Source: Cupriavidus sp. MP-37
GTDB taxonomy: Bacteria > Pseudomonadota > Gammaproteobacteria > Burkholderiales > Burkholderiaceae
DNA: 64,000 nucleotides
Assembly: GCF_020618415.1 (NCBI RefSeq)
Contig: NZ_CP085344.1
Span: 372,001 to 436,000, forward strand
Reading direction: 5' to 3'
The stretch's first letter is position 1. Every line of letters begins with the position of its first letter. The position numbers and the translations under genes are program-made. Positions 56,947-64,000 of the stretch are shown here, piece after piece. Below the pieces are notes generated by a model. The model ran no database searches. It was not told the DNA's origin and saw only the letters and a program-made list of their open reading frames with translations.

Positions 56947-57273
56947 ATGAAGCAGTTTGTCATCGCAGCGCTGTTGCTAGGCGCCGCCGCATCGGCCCAC
57001 GCGGTCGATGCCGCCAAGGCACAGGAGATCGCCAACAAGAACGCCTGCATGGGTTGCCACCAGGTCGACAAGAAGCTGGTCGGCCCGTCCTACAAGGAAG
57101 TGGCGGCCAAGTACAAGGGCGACAAGAACGCCCTGGCAAACCTGAGCAAGAAGGTCAAGAGCGGTGGTTCGGGCGTGTGGGGCCCGGTGCCGATGCCGGC
57201 CAACGCCGCCATCAGCGACGCCGACCTGAAGACCGTGGTCGAGTGGGTGCTGGCAGGCGCCCCTGCCAAGTAA
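56947..57273 (+). CDS. periplasmic monohaem cytochrome c (c551/c552-like) in the sox cluster
   Basis: 108 residues. Signal peptide to about residue 19; haem motif C-M-G-C-H at 34-38; then K-K-L-V-G-P-S-Y-K-E-V-A-A-K-Y-K-G and W-G-P-V-P-M-P-A-N. Fold and wording match SoxD's second haem domain position by position. It probably accepts electrons from SoxCD or SoxAX and hands them to the respiratory chain. Confidence 0.9.
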   Translation: MKQFVIAALLLGAAASAHAVDAAKAQEIANKNACMGCHQVDKKLVGPSYKEVAAKYKGDKNALANLSKKVKSGGSGVWGPVPMPANAAISDADLKTVVEWVLAGAPAK

Positions 57274-57427
57274 GACCGACTGCCACCGCGGGCAGTCCGC
57301 CGATGCACCGGGCCGGGCGGTCAATGCCGCGGCCTGGGACAACCAGCGGCCGGCGATGTACCGGCCGCAAGCAACACCCCTGGAACGGTCCACGACCGAC
57401 TGGAACGGAGTAGCCGGAGAGCAAGCA

Positions 57428-57883
57428 ATGAATTCCAAACGACGAGAAGTGCTGCGGGTCACCGCTGTCCTGTCGCTGATGGCCGCCACCGGTCTGATCA
57501 GCGAAGCGCAGGCGGCCGAGTGGAACAAGAACGCCTTTGACGGCAAGAGTGTTGCCGACGTGATCAAGGCCCTCGGCGGCAGCGGCACCGAGAAAAGCAC
57601 CGCCATCACCTTCACCGCCCCCGATATCGCCGAAAACGGCGCCGTGGTGCCGGTGGCCGTGACCAGCACCATTCCGGATACCGAGCAGATCGCGATCCTG
57701 GTGGAAAAGAACCCCAACACCCTGGCCGCCGACTTCATCATCCCGGCCGGCACCGAGCCGTTCGTCTCCACGCGCGTGAAGATGGGCCAGACCTCGGTAG
57801 TGCATGCCGCGGTCAAGGCCGGCGGCAAGTGGTACGTGGCATCGAAGGAAATCAAGGTCACGCTGGGCGGCTGCGGCGGCTGA
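57428..57883 (+). CDS. soxY: thiosulfate-oxidation carrier protein SoxY
   Basis: 151 residues. Signal peptide with twin-arginine-like start (S-K-R-R-E-V-L-R) to about residue 30. The carrier cysteine is Cys149 in the C-terminal G-G-C-G-G, exactly at the end, where sulfur intermediates are bound. Dimerises with SoxZ. ATG 57428 follows GGAGAGCAAGCA. Upstream stretch 57274-57427 has no other gene. Confidence 0.97.
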   Translation: MNSKRREVLRVTAVLSLMAATGLISEAQAAEWNKNAFDGKSVADVIKALGGSGTEKSTAITFTAPDIAENGAVVPVAVTSTIPDTEQIAILVEKNPNTLAADFIIPAGTEPFVSTRVKMGQTSVVHAAVKAGGKWYVASKEIKVTLGGCGG

Positions 57884-57932
57884 CGCCGCGCCCCGGACCG
57901 AGATTCCCGCCAAACTGCAACAGGAGAAACAC

Positions 57933-58244
57933 ATGGCAGACCCGATGCGCGTACGCGCCACCGAAAACGGCGGCGTAGTGGACGTCAAGATTCTGATGAA
58001 GCACGACATGGAGACCGGCCAGCGCAAGGATGCGTCCGGCAAGGTCATCCCGGCCTGGCATATCCAGACCGTGACCGCCCAGTGCAAGGGCAAGGAAGTG
58101 TTCCGCGCCCAGTTCGGCCCGGCGGTGTCCAAGGACCCGTTCCTGAACTTCAAGTTCAAGGGCGGCGCCAAGGGCGACAAGGTTGCCGTGACCTGGATCG
58201 ACAACAAGGGCGACAAGCGCACCGACGAGGCCACCATCGCCTGA
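57933..58244 (+). CDS. soxZ: SoxZ, partner of SoxY
   Basis: 103 residues, no signal peptide, so exported by piggy-back on SoxY's Tat signal. Begins M-A-D-P-M-R-V-R-A; contains V-D-V-K-I-L-M-K-H-D-M-E-T-G and W-I-D-N-K-G-D. AGGAG at 57922-57926 marks the start. It forms the SoxYZ scaffold on which thiosulfate is processed. Confidence 0.96.
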   Translation: MADPMRVRATENGGVVDVKILMKHDMETGQRKDASGKVIPAWHIQTVTAQCKGKEVFRAQFGPAVSKDPFLNFKFKGGAKGDKVAVTWIDNKGDKRTDEATIA

Positions 58245-58342
58245 GGGGCCCGGCCACGCTGCCAAGCCGCGCGGCACGCTGCGCCGTCCTCTGCTAAGGT
58301 TCGGGGCGGAATGCCGGGACGGACCCGGCCCGAAGGAGCATT

Positions 58343-58807
58343 ATGCGGCGAGCATTTATTCGAGCATCGGCGGCCCTGGCCGCGATCGGCCTGGCGGCCA
58401 GGGCTTCGGCCCAGTCCGGCCAGTCCCCGGCAGCCGGTGCCGGCAAGGGCGGGCGCGTGAAGGTGGTGTACCAGCTGTCGGAAGGCATCGACCAGGCGGT
58501 GCGCGCGATGGGCAACCTGCGCAACCACCTGAATGGCGCCCCCGGCACCAAGATAGTGGTGGTCGCGTTCGGCTACGGCATCGACTTTCTGGTCGAAGGC
58601 GCCAAGGATGCGCGCGGCAACAGCTTCGAGAGCCCGGTGGGCGCGCTGGCCGCCGAAGGCGTGGAGTTCCGCGTGTGCCGCAATACGCTGACCGCGCGCA
58701 AGATTTCCGAATCGCAGCTGTTGATGGAAGCCAAGGTGGTCCAGGCCGGCGTGGTCGAGATCGCCCGCCTGCAGGCGGAGGAAGGCTACGCGTATATCAA
58801 GCCCTGA
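58343..58807 (+). CDS. exported DsrE-family protein in the sox cluster
   Basis: 154 residues. Signal peptide to about residue 23 (A-L-A-A-I-G-L-A-A-R-A-S-A). The DsrE/F-like domain: V-K-V-V-Y-Q-L-S-E-G, A-M-G-N-L-R-N-H-L, and E-F-R-V-C-R-N-T-L with the single Cys112 in the position where DsrE/TusD carry their persulfide cysteine. Most DsrE proteins act in the cytoplasm; this one is likely periplasmic. AAGGAG before ATG 58343. It lies between soxZ and soxA. Function unproven, possibly sulfane sulfur handling. Confidence 0.85.
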   Translation: MRRAFIRASAALAAIGLAARASAQSGQSPAAGAGKGGRVKVVYQLSEGIDQAVRAMGNLRNHLNGAPGTKIVVVAFGYGIDFLVEGAKDARGNSFESPVGALAAEGVEFRVCRNTLTARKISESQLLMEAKVVQAGVVEIARLQAEEGYAYIKP

Positions 58808-58900
58808 GCCGGGCTGGCGCGGCCTGACGGCAATACAAGAGAGAAGCATCGAGAAAAAAAGCGGCCCGTCCCGCAAGGCGCGGCCGCGAGGAGAAGCCCC

Positions 58901-59728
58901 ATGACACCGATCCGAAGCCGGGCCCGGCGCGCGGCACTGGCGCTGGCCGCCACCGCGGCGGCCGCAGCTGCCGCCGCCGTGCACGCGCAGGGCAGCACCG
59001 CCGACGAAATCGCCAAATACCGCCAGATGCTGGCCGAAGGCAATCCCGCCGAGCTGTGGGAAGCCGCTGGCGAAGAGCTGTGGAAGAAGCCGGCCGGGCC
59101 GAAAAACGCCTCGCTCGAGCAATGCGACCTGGGCAAGGGCCCGGGCGTGACCAAGGGCGCCTACGCCGAGCTGCCGCGCTACTTCAAGGACACCAACAAG
59201 GTGATGGACCTGGAGCAGCGGCTGGCCCACTGCCGCATGACGCTGCAGGGGCTGAGCAAGGAAGAGGCCACCAAGAACCCGTTCTCGTCGTCGGGCAAGC
59301 CGTCCGAGATCGAACGGCTGGTGGCCTACCTGACCGGCGAGTCGCGCGGCGTGAAGATGAACGTGCAGCTCAGCCATCCGGAAGAGAAGCGCACCTATGC
59401 GCTGGGCGAGAAGATGTTCTTCTACCGCGGCGGCGCCTATGACTTTGCCTGCGCCACCTGCCACGCGGTCGACGGCCAGCGCATCCGCCTGCAGGACCTG
59501 CCCAACCTGCTGACCGACAAGGGCGCGCAGGCGGCCTACACCACCTGGCCCGCCTACCGCGTGTCGCAGGGCGAGGTCCGCACCATGCAGCACCGGCTGT
59601 ACGACTGCCTGCGCCAGCAGCGCTTTCCCGAACCCGCCTATGGCTCGGACGTGATCACCGCGCTGACCATGTTCCTGGCGAAGAACGCCAACGGCGGCAC
59701 CTACGACGGCCCGGCGATGAAGCGCTGA
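58901..59728 (+). CDS. soxA: SoxA, diheme-to-monohaem cytochrome subunit of SoxAX
   Basis: 275 residues. Signal peptide to about residue 30 (long Ala run). One haem motif C-A-T-C-H at 184-188. The N-terminal haem of the dihaem forms is lost; two cysteines (75 and 111) remain and probably form a disulfide. Catalytic Cys236 in Y-D-C-L-R-Q-Q-R-F-P-E-P becomes the cysteine persulfide haem ligand. With SoxX it joins thiosulfate to SoxY. Confidence 0.95.
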   Translation: MTPIRSRARRAALALAATAAAAAAAAVHAQGSTADEIAKYRQMLAEGNPAELWEAAGEELWKKPAGPKNASLEQCDLGKGPGVTKGAYAELPRYFKDTNKVMDLEQRLAHCRMTLQGLSKEEATKNPFSSSGKPSEIERLVAYLTGESRGVKMNVQLSHPEEKRTYALGEKMFFYRGGAYDFACATCHAVDGQRIRLQDLPNLLTDKGAQAAYTTWPAYRVSQGEVRTMQHRLYDCLRQQRFPEPAYGSDVITALTMFLAKNANGGTYDGPAMKR

Positions 59729-59747
59729 CCAGTACGGGAGAGACACC

Positions 59748-60422
59748 ATGCAACGACATACCAAGGCAGTGGCCGTCGCGGCCCTGGCCGCCCTGCTGGC
59801 AACCGGCGCCTACGCACAGGACAGCGCACCAGGCAGCGCCAGGGCCCGCCCCGCCAAGGGCAAGCCCGCCGCCATCAGCGGCGCCGACATGAAGCAGCTG
59901 ATCGAAGACTCGTTCTCTTCGCGCGGGCCGGTCACGGTCGAGGGCGTGCTGAACCAGGACGGCATGCAGCAGGCCTGCAGCCAGTACCCGGACCGCACCA
60001 GGGTGCCGGCCAAGGTGGCGAAGAAGATCGAGGCCGCCGAGCTGAAGCAGATCAAGTACCCGGCCGACGACAAATGGCTGGGCGACTGGAAGGAGGGCGA
60101 GAAGGTCGCCCAGAACGGCCGCGGCATGCAGTTCACCGACCAGGTCGGCGGCACCAATGGCGGCAACTGCTACGCCTGCCACCAGATGACCAAGGCCGAG
60201 ATCTCGTTCGGCAATATCGGCCCGTCGCTGTACCAGTACGGCAAGCTGCGCGGCAACTCGCAGGACGTCATCAAGTACACCTGGGGCAAGATCTGGGATT
60301 CCAGCGCCTACGCCGCCTGCTCCAACATGCCGCGCTTCGGCCACAAGGGCATCCTGACCGAAGCCCAGATCCGCGACGTGATGGCGCTGCTGCTCGACCC
60401 GGCCTCGCCGGTCAACCAGTAA
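59748..60422 (+). CDS. soxX: SoxX, monohaem cytochrome subunit of SoxAX
   Basis: 224 residues, long form. Signal peptide to residue 23 (A-Y-A). Haem motif C-Y-A-C-H at 141-145; the distal methionine is Met194 in A-C-S-N-M-P-R-F-G. Residues 24-110 are an N-terminal extension typical of beta-proteobacterial SoxX. 19 bases after soxA. Confidence 0.95.
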   Translation: MQRHTKAVAVAALAALLATGAYAQDSAPGSARARPAKGKPAAISGADMKQLIEDSFSSRGPVTVEGVLNQDGMQQACSQYPDRTRVPAKVAKKIEAAELKQIKYPADDKWLGDWKEGEKVAQNGRGMQFTDQVGGTNGGNCYACHQMTKAEISFGNIGPSLYQYGKLRGNSQDVIKYTWGKIWDSSAYAACSNMPRFGHKGILTEAQIRDVMALLLDPASPVNQ

Positions 60423-60427
60423 CGCCA

Positions 60428-60922
60428 ATGCGCGCGCCCGCGATGATGCTGCGCGCGCTGCTGGCCGCTGGCCTGATGCTGGCCGCGGCCGGCGCCGCCG
60501 CGCTGGAGGTGGGTGACACCGTGCGCCTGCCCGAGGTCCGCACCCTCGACGGCCGTACGCTGAGCGCGGCCGCGCTGGCCGGCAAGCCGCTGGTGGTCGA
60601 GTACTGGGCCACCTGGTGCCCGTTCTGCGCAATGCAGAACCCGCGCCTGCAGAAGCTGTACGAGCGCACCCGCGGCACGCCGCTGCAGGTGCTGGCCATC
60701 AGCATCGACAAGGACCCGCGCGAGGCCGCCGATTACATGAAGAAGCGCGGCTACACCTTCGCCGCGACCATGGATTCGCCCGCGCTGCAGGCGGTGTTCG
60801 GCAAGCGCAAGGGGCTGCCCGAGCTTTACGTGATCGACGCGCGCGGGCGCGTGGTGCAGAAGGAAGTGGGCGAGATGCTCGAAGACGACGTGGCCGCGCT
60901 GGAGCGTTACGCAAAGCCATAG
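60428..60922 (+). CDS. soxW: SoxW-like periplasmic thioredoxin (TlpA family)
   Basis: 164 residues. Signal peptide to about residue 25. Active site W-A-T-W-C-P-F-C with Cys64 and Cys67; a TlpA-type fold with K-R-G-Y-T-F and a second G-L-P-E-L-Y-V-I-D cis-proline loop. SoxW/SoxV keep the SoxY cysteine reduced. The start lies five bases after soxX. SoxV (the membrane partner) is not in the window. Confidence 0.88.
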   Translation: MRAPAMMLRALLAAGLMLAAAGAAALEVGDTVRLPEVRTLDGRTLSAAALAGKPLVVEYWATWCPFCAMQNPRLQKLYERTRGTPLQVLAISIDKDPREAADYMKKRGYTFAATMDSPALQAVFGKRKGLPELYVIDARGRVVQKEVGEMLEDDVAALERYAKP

Positions 60923-60979
60923 CGATGCGATGCCGGACGCCACGCGCACACCGGCACGCACTTATCCACAGGAAGAGAC

Positions 60980-62701
60980 ATGAACCGACGCGAGTTCCTG
61001 CAGGTGCTGGCCATTGCCGGCGCCGGCGGCATGACGTTCCCCCATCAGGATGCGCACGCCGCGCAGGCCGCCGACGCCATGTACGACCTGCCGCGCTTCG
61101 GCAACGTCCACCTGCTGCATTTCACCGACTGCCATGCGCAGCTGCGGCCGGTGTACTTCCGCGAACCCAACGTCAACCTCGGCATCGGCGACTATGCCGG
61201 CAAGCCGCCGCACCTGGTCGGCGAGGCACTGCTGCGCCACTACGGCATCCGGCCCGGCACCGCGCAAGCCCATGCGTTCACCTACCTCGATTTCAACGAG
61301 GCGGCGCGCCGCTATGGCAAGGTCGGCGGGTTTGCGCACCTGGCCACGCTGGTGAAGCGGCTCAAGGCCGGCCGTCCGGGCGCGCTGTTGCTCGACGGCG
61401 GCGATACCTGGCAGGGCTCGGCCACGGCGCTGTGGACCAAGGGCCAGGACATGGTCGATGCCGCACTGGCGCTGGGCGTGGACGTGATGACGCCGCACTG
61501 GGAGATGACGCTGGGCGCAGAGCGCGTCAGGGAGATCGTCGACAAGGACTTCAAGGGCAAGGTCGCGTTCCTGGCGCAGAACATCAAGACCAACGATTTC
61601 GGCGACCCGGTGTTCGATCCGTACGTGATCCGCGAGATCAACGGCGTGCCGGTGGCCATCATCGGCCAGGCGTTCCCGTACACCCCCATCGCCAACCCGC
61701 GCTACTTCGTGCCGGACTGGACCTTCGGCATCCAGGAAGAGAACCTGCAGCAGGTCATCGACGCCGCGCGCGGCAAGGGCGCGCAGGCGGTGGTGCTGCT
61801 GTCGCACAACGGCATGGACGTCGACCTGAAACTGGCCTCGCGCGTGCGCGGGCTCGACGCCATCCTGGGCGGCCATACCCATGACGGTGTGCCCGCGCCG
61901 GTGGCGGTGAAGAACGCCGGCGGCACCACGCTGGTGACCAATGCCGGCTCCAACGGCAAGTTCCTCGGCGTGCTCGATTTCGACGTGAAAAACGGCAAGG
62001 TGGCGGATTTCCGCTACCGGCTGCTGCCGGTGTTCGCCAACTACCTGCCGGCCGACCCGGCCATGGATGCGCTCATCAGCAAGGTACGGGCGCCGTATGA
62101 AAAGAAGCTGTCCGAAGTCCTCGCCGTCAACCGTGGCCTGCTGTACCGCCGCGGCAATTTCAACGGCACCTTCGACCAGCTGATCCTCGACGGCCTGATG
62201 CAGGTGCAGGGCGCGCAGATCGCGTTCTCGCCGGGCTTCCGCTGGGGCACCACGCTGCTGCCGGGCCAGGCCATCACCATGGAGCACCTGATGGACCAGA
62301 CCGCGATCACGTACCCGTACACCACGGTGACGCAGATGAGCGGCGCGACCATCAAGACCATCCTCGAAGACGTCGCCGACAACCTGTTCAATCCCGACCC
62401 GTACTACCAGCAGGGCGGCGACATGGTGCGTGTCGGCGGCCTGCAATACACCATCGATCCGGCCGCCGGCATGGGCAAGCGCATCACCGACATGCGCCTG
62501 GCCGGCAAGCCGCTCGACGCCGCCAGGACCTACAAGGTGGCCGGCTGGGCCCCGGTGGCCGAAGAAGCCCGCGAGGCCGGCGGCGCGCCGGTCTGGGACG
62601 TGATGGCGCAGTGGCTGCGCAGCACCCGCGAAGTCAGCGCGCGCCCGCTGAACCTGCCGCGCGTGCGCGGCATGGATGGCAATGCCGGCATCGCGGCGTG
62701 A
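60980..62701 (+). CDS. soxB: SoxB, thiosulfohydrolase (sulfate-releasing)
   Basis: 573 residues. Signal R-R-E-F-L-Q-V-L-A-I-A-G-A-G at 3-16. Dimanganese 5'-nucleotidase-like fold: F-T-D-C-H-A-Q-L-R-P-V-Y-F near 50, D-G-G-D-T-W-Q-G-S near 140, the hallmark of SoxB. It hydrolyses sulfate from SoxY-S-sulfonate. Last gene of the cluster, 57 bases after soxW; no terminator is seen directly behind it. Confidence 0.97.
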   Translation: MNRREFLQVLAIAGAGGMTFPHQDAHAAQAADAMYDLPRFGNVHLLHFTDCHAQLRPVYFREPNVNLGIGDYAGKPPHLVGEALLRHYGIRPGTAQAHAFTYLDFNEAARRYGKVGGFAHLATLVKRLKAGRPGALLLDGGDTWQGSATALWTKGQDMVDAALALGVDVMTPHWEMTLGAERVREIVDKDFKGKVAFLAQNIKTNDFGDPVFDPYVIREINGVPVAIIGQAFPYTPIANPRYFVPDWTFGIQEENLQQVIDAARGKGAQAVVLLSHNGMDVDLKLASRVRGLDAILGGHTHDGVPAPVAVKNAGGTTLVTNAGSNGKFLGVLDFDVKNGKVADFRYRLLPVFANYLPADPAMDALISKVRAPYEKKLSEVLAVNRGLLYRRGNFNGTFDQLILDGLMQVQGAQIAFSPGFRWGTTLLPGQAITMEHLMDQTAITYPYTTVTQMSGATIKTILEDVADNLFNPDPYYQQGGDMVRVGGLQYTIDPAAGMGKRITDMRLAGKPLDAARTYKVAGWAPVAEEAREAGGAPVWDVMAQWLRSTREVSARPLNLPRVRGMDGNAGIAA

Positions 62702-62774
62702 TGTGGCAAACAGCACGCATGGGGGCGCGGAGGATTGAAGCGCGCCGCCCAAGTACGCTACAATCCTCCGCGAC

Positions 62775-62850
62775 GGGCCGATAGCTCAGCTGGGAGAGCG
62801 CTGCGTTCGCAATGCAGAGGTCGGGAGTTCGATCCTCCTTCGGTCCACCA
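62775..62850 (+). tRNA. tRNA-Ala (anticodon CGC)
   Basis: 76 bases. Acceptor GGGCCGA pairs with TCGGTCC, discriminator A and encoded CCA. Anticodon stem CTGCG/TGCAG, loop TTCGCAA, anticodon CGC at 62808-62810, which reads GCG. Confidence 0.95.
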
Positions 62851-62880
62851 GAATTTTTCCCGTCCGCAAGACGCACGAAT

Positions 62881-62912
62881 ACCCCGGAGCCGCCAGGCTG
62901 CCGGGGTTTTTT
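62881..62912 (+). terminator. intrinsic terminator behind tRNA-Ala
   Basis: CCCCGG-AGCC-GCCA-GGCT-G-CCGGGG followed by six T. The stem pairs in two steps with one bulged G. It ends the tRNA transcript; on the minus strand the glycosyltransferase-like gene stops at 62937. Confidence 0.88.
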
Positions 62913-62936
62913 GTTGGCGGCGTTCCCGCCGCCCCC

Positions 62937-63968
62937 TCACAACGCCGCAGCGACCTGCACCGGCAGCGTTTCCAGCCCCAGCAACTCCCTGAATCCCGCC
63001 TCATGATGCCGCAGCGCATGCGGCGCATACCAGGCGTTGGCGGCCCGGCCGATGCGCCAGGCGGCGTCCAGGTCGGAGGTCATGGCCTGGATCGAAGCCA
63101 GGTAGTGCGCGGGCGTGATGCCATCGTGCACGCCGCCGTGGCGGGACAGCAGCACCGGGCAGAGCGCGTGGGCGCAGTACGCGGCGAAGACCCCGCTCTT
63201 GGCCGCATAGTCGACGGGATAGGCCAGCACGCCATAGGTCGATGCCGACAGCAGCCGCGCCGCTTCGGCGGCTTCGACGCGGCCGTGCACCACCGCGCCG
63301 CGCCGCGCGATGCGGGCGGCGAGGGCGGTGTCGCCGAGGGGTGGCCCGATGTCGTGCAGCGTGAAGCCGCTACGGCCGACCCAGTCGAACAGGGCGTCGC
63401 CAGCCTCCTGGTAGGTGTGGGCGCGCAGCGCGGCGCCCCCGAGCACCACCACGGCGGCTTGCCGGTCCCGTTGCTGCGGGCCGCTTTCGCCCAGATTGGA
63501 GAACACCGGCAACACCCGGTGCGGCCGCGCCGGCGCGTGGGTGTTGAGCCAGCGCGCCGAACCCTCGCGGTTGGTCACCCAGAAGTCGGCCAGCGCTGCC
63601 AGTTCCGCGGCAATGTAGCGCTGCACCGGCGACAGCCAGAACGCCGAGCGCCACGGTGCGCCGTCCGCATACAGTTCGTGGAAGAAGATGCCGAGGCGGC
63701 GCATGTGCGGACGGGCCTCGCGCAGGCGCCGCAACAGCCACAGCGGCGTGCCGCGCCGGGCGTAGCCGTAGCCGACGTAATGGAGGACCACATCGGCGCC
63801 GGCCATCGCGGCCGCTGGCAGGTCGGGCGTTGCTTCGAGCAGATGTCCCTGCAGCAGCCCGTTGAGCGTCGCGGCATAGTCCCTGACGCCACCTTCGCCG
63901 GGCGCGACCAGGCTGATGGGGGCGCCGATGCCGCGGGCGTTCAGGTCGTGGGCGGACGGATTCGGCAT
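62937..63968 (-). CDS. glycosyltransferase-like protein (GT-B fold)
   Basis: 343 residues. Starts M-P-N-P-S-A-H-D-L-N-A; then L-V-A-P-G-E-G-G-V-R-D-Y-A near residue 20, the glycine-rich loop typical of GT-B glycosyltransferases. H-E-L-Y-A-D-G-A-P-W, V-L-P-V-F-S-N-L-G and the acceptor end region S-A-S-T-Y-G-V-L-A-Y-P are compatible. The classical E-x7-E retaining motif is not clear. Sugar donor and acceptor unknown. Edge gene; upstream part lies outside. Confidence 0.6.
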   Translation of the reverse strand: MPNPSAHDLNARGIGAPISLVAPGEGGVRDYAATLNGLLQGHLLEATPDLPAAAMAGADVVLHYVGYGYARRGTPLWLLRRLREARPHMRRLGIFFHELYADGAPWRSAFWLSPVQRYIAAELAALADFWVTNREGSARWLNTHAPARPHRVLPVFSNLGESGPQQRDRQAAVVVLGGAALRAHTYQEAGDALFDWVGRSGFTLHDIGPPLGDTALAARIARRGAVVHGRVEAAEAARLLSASTYGVLAYPVDYAAKSGVFAAYCAHALCPVLLSRHGGVHDGITPAHYLASIQAMTSDLDAAWRIGRAANAWYAPHALRHHEAGFRELLGLETLPVQVAAAL

Positions 63969-64000
63969 GGGACAGGCTCCTTGCGCATATGGCGAGGTTG

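Overview
The window looks like chromosomal DNA of a Burkholderiales betaproteobacterium, most likely Cupriavidus or a close Ralstonia relative. The evidence is uniformly high GC content with strong G/C third-position bias, a gcvTHP-sdaA cluster behind a tandem glycine riboswitch, a gcl-hyi-glxR-glycerate kinase-pyk cluster, and a complete thiosulfate-oxidising (Sox) cluster. No rRNA, phage, insertion sequence or CRISPR is visible. The genus is an inference from gene content; no search was run.

Layout. 1-1419: cut-off hydrolase, OsmC peroxidase, persulfide dioxygenase-like enzyme. 1475-7954: sdaA, gcvP, gcvH and gcvT on the minus strand, read from a near-consensus promoter through a tandem glycine riboswitch ending in a strong intrinsic terminator. 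7998-14418: small lipoprotein, Rep-type helicase, orphan periplasmic binding protein, hemN behind an FNR-type box, two-haem cytochrome. 14883-21050: tRNA-Arg, brnTA toxin-antitoxin, MipA-like porin, arfB, htpX, a small exported protein, cadR with its operator, rnk, and an exported protein made of short G-K-F-D repeats. 21110-25424: orphan RND pump and a zinc metallopeptidase. 25537-32603: glyoxylate-to-pyruvate operon. 32887-37568: membrane proteins, LysR regulator and an acyl-CoA degradation trio. 37951-38101: FNR-type palindrome followed by a hairpin/terminator unit that could be a small RNA. 38159-43342: GntR regulator, dctA, and two M20 amidohydrolases, with a promoter/operator between the two halves. 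43373-46955: RelE/ParE-type toxin-antitoxin pair, GNAT/arsC pair, small membrane protein, DEDD exonuclease, MBL hydrolase. 47216-50999: rlpA, rsmI, yraN, diaA, dolP. 51183-62701: the Sox region (soxEF, a DMT exporter, an ArsR regulator with palindromic operator, soxC, soxD, cytochrome c, soxY, soxZ, exported DsrE protein, soxA, soxX, soxW, soxB), all on the plus strand. 62775-64000: tRNA-Ala, terminator, glycosyltransferase-like gene.

How the genes work together. Excess glycine would switch on the cleavage system; its product serine can be turned to pyruvate by the SdaA encoded last in the same array. The gcl array takes glyoxylate through tartronate semialdehyde, hydroxypyruvate and glycerate to 2-phosphoglycerate and, after enolase, pyruvate. 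The Sox proteins load thiosulfate sulfur on SoxY (SoxAX), hydrolyse sulfate off (SoxB) and oxidise the remaining sulfane sulfur (SoxCD), with cytochromes as electron acceptors. The persulfide dioxygenase-like gene at the left end could handle cytoplasmic persulfide. The most interesting less-explained items are the G-K-F-D repeat protein, the FNR-box/hairpin/terminator unit near 38 kb, the exported DsrE protein inside the Sox cluster, the SoxD-derived free cytochrome, and the GntR/DctA/amidohydrolase cassette.
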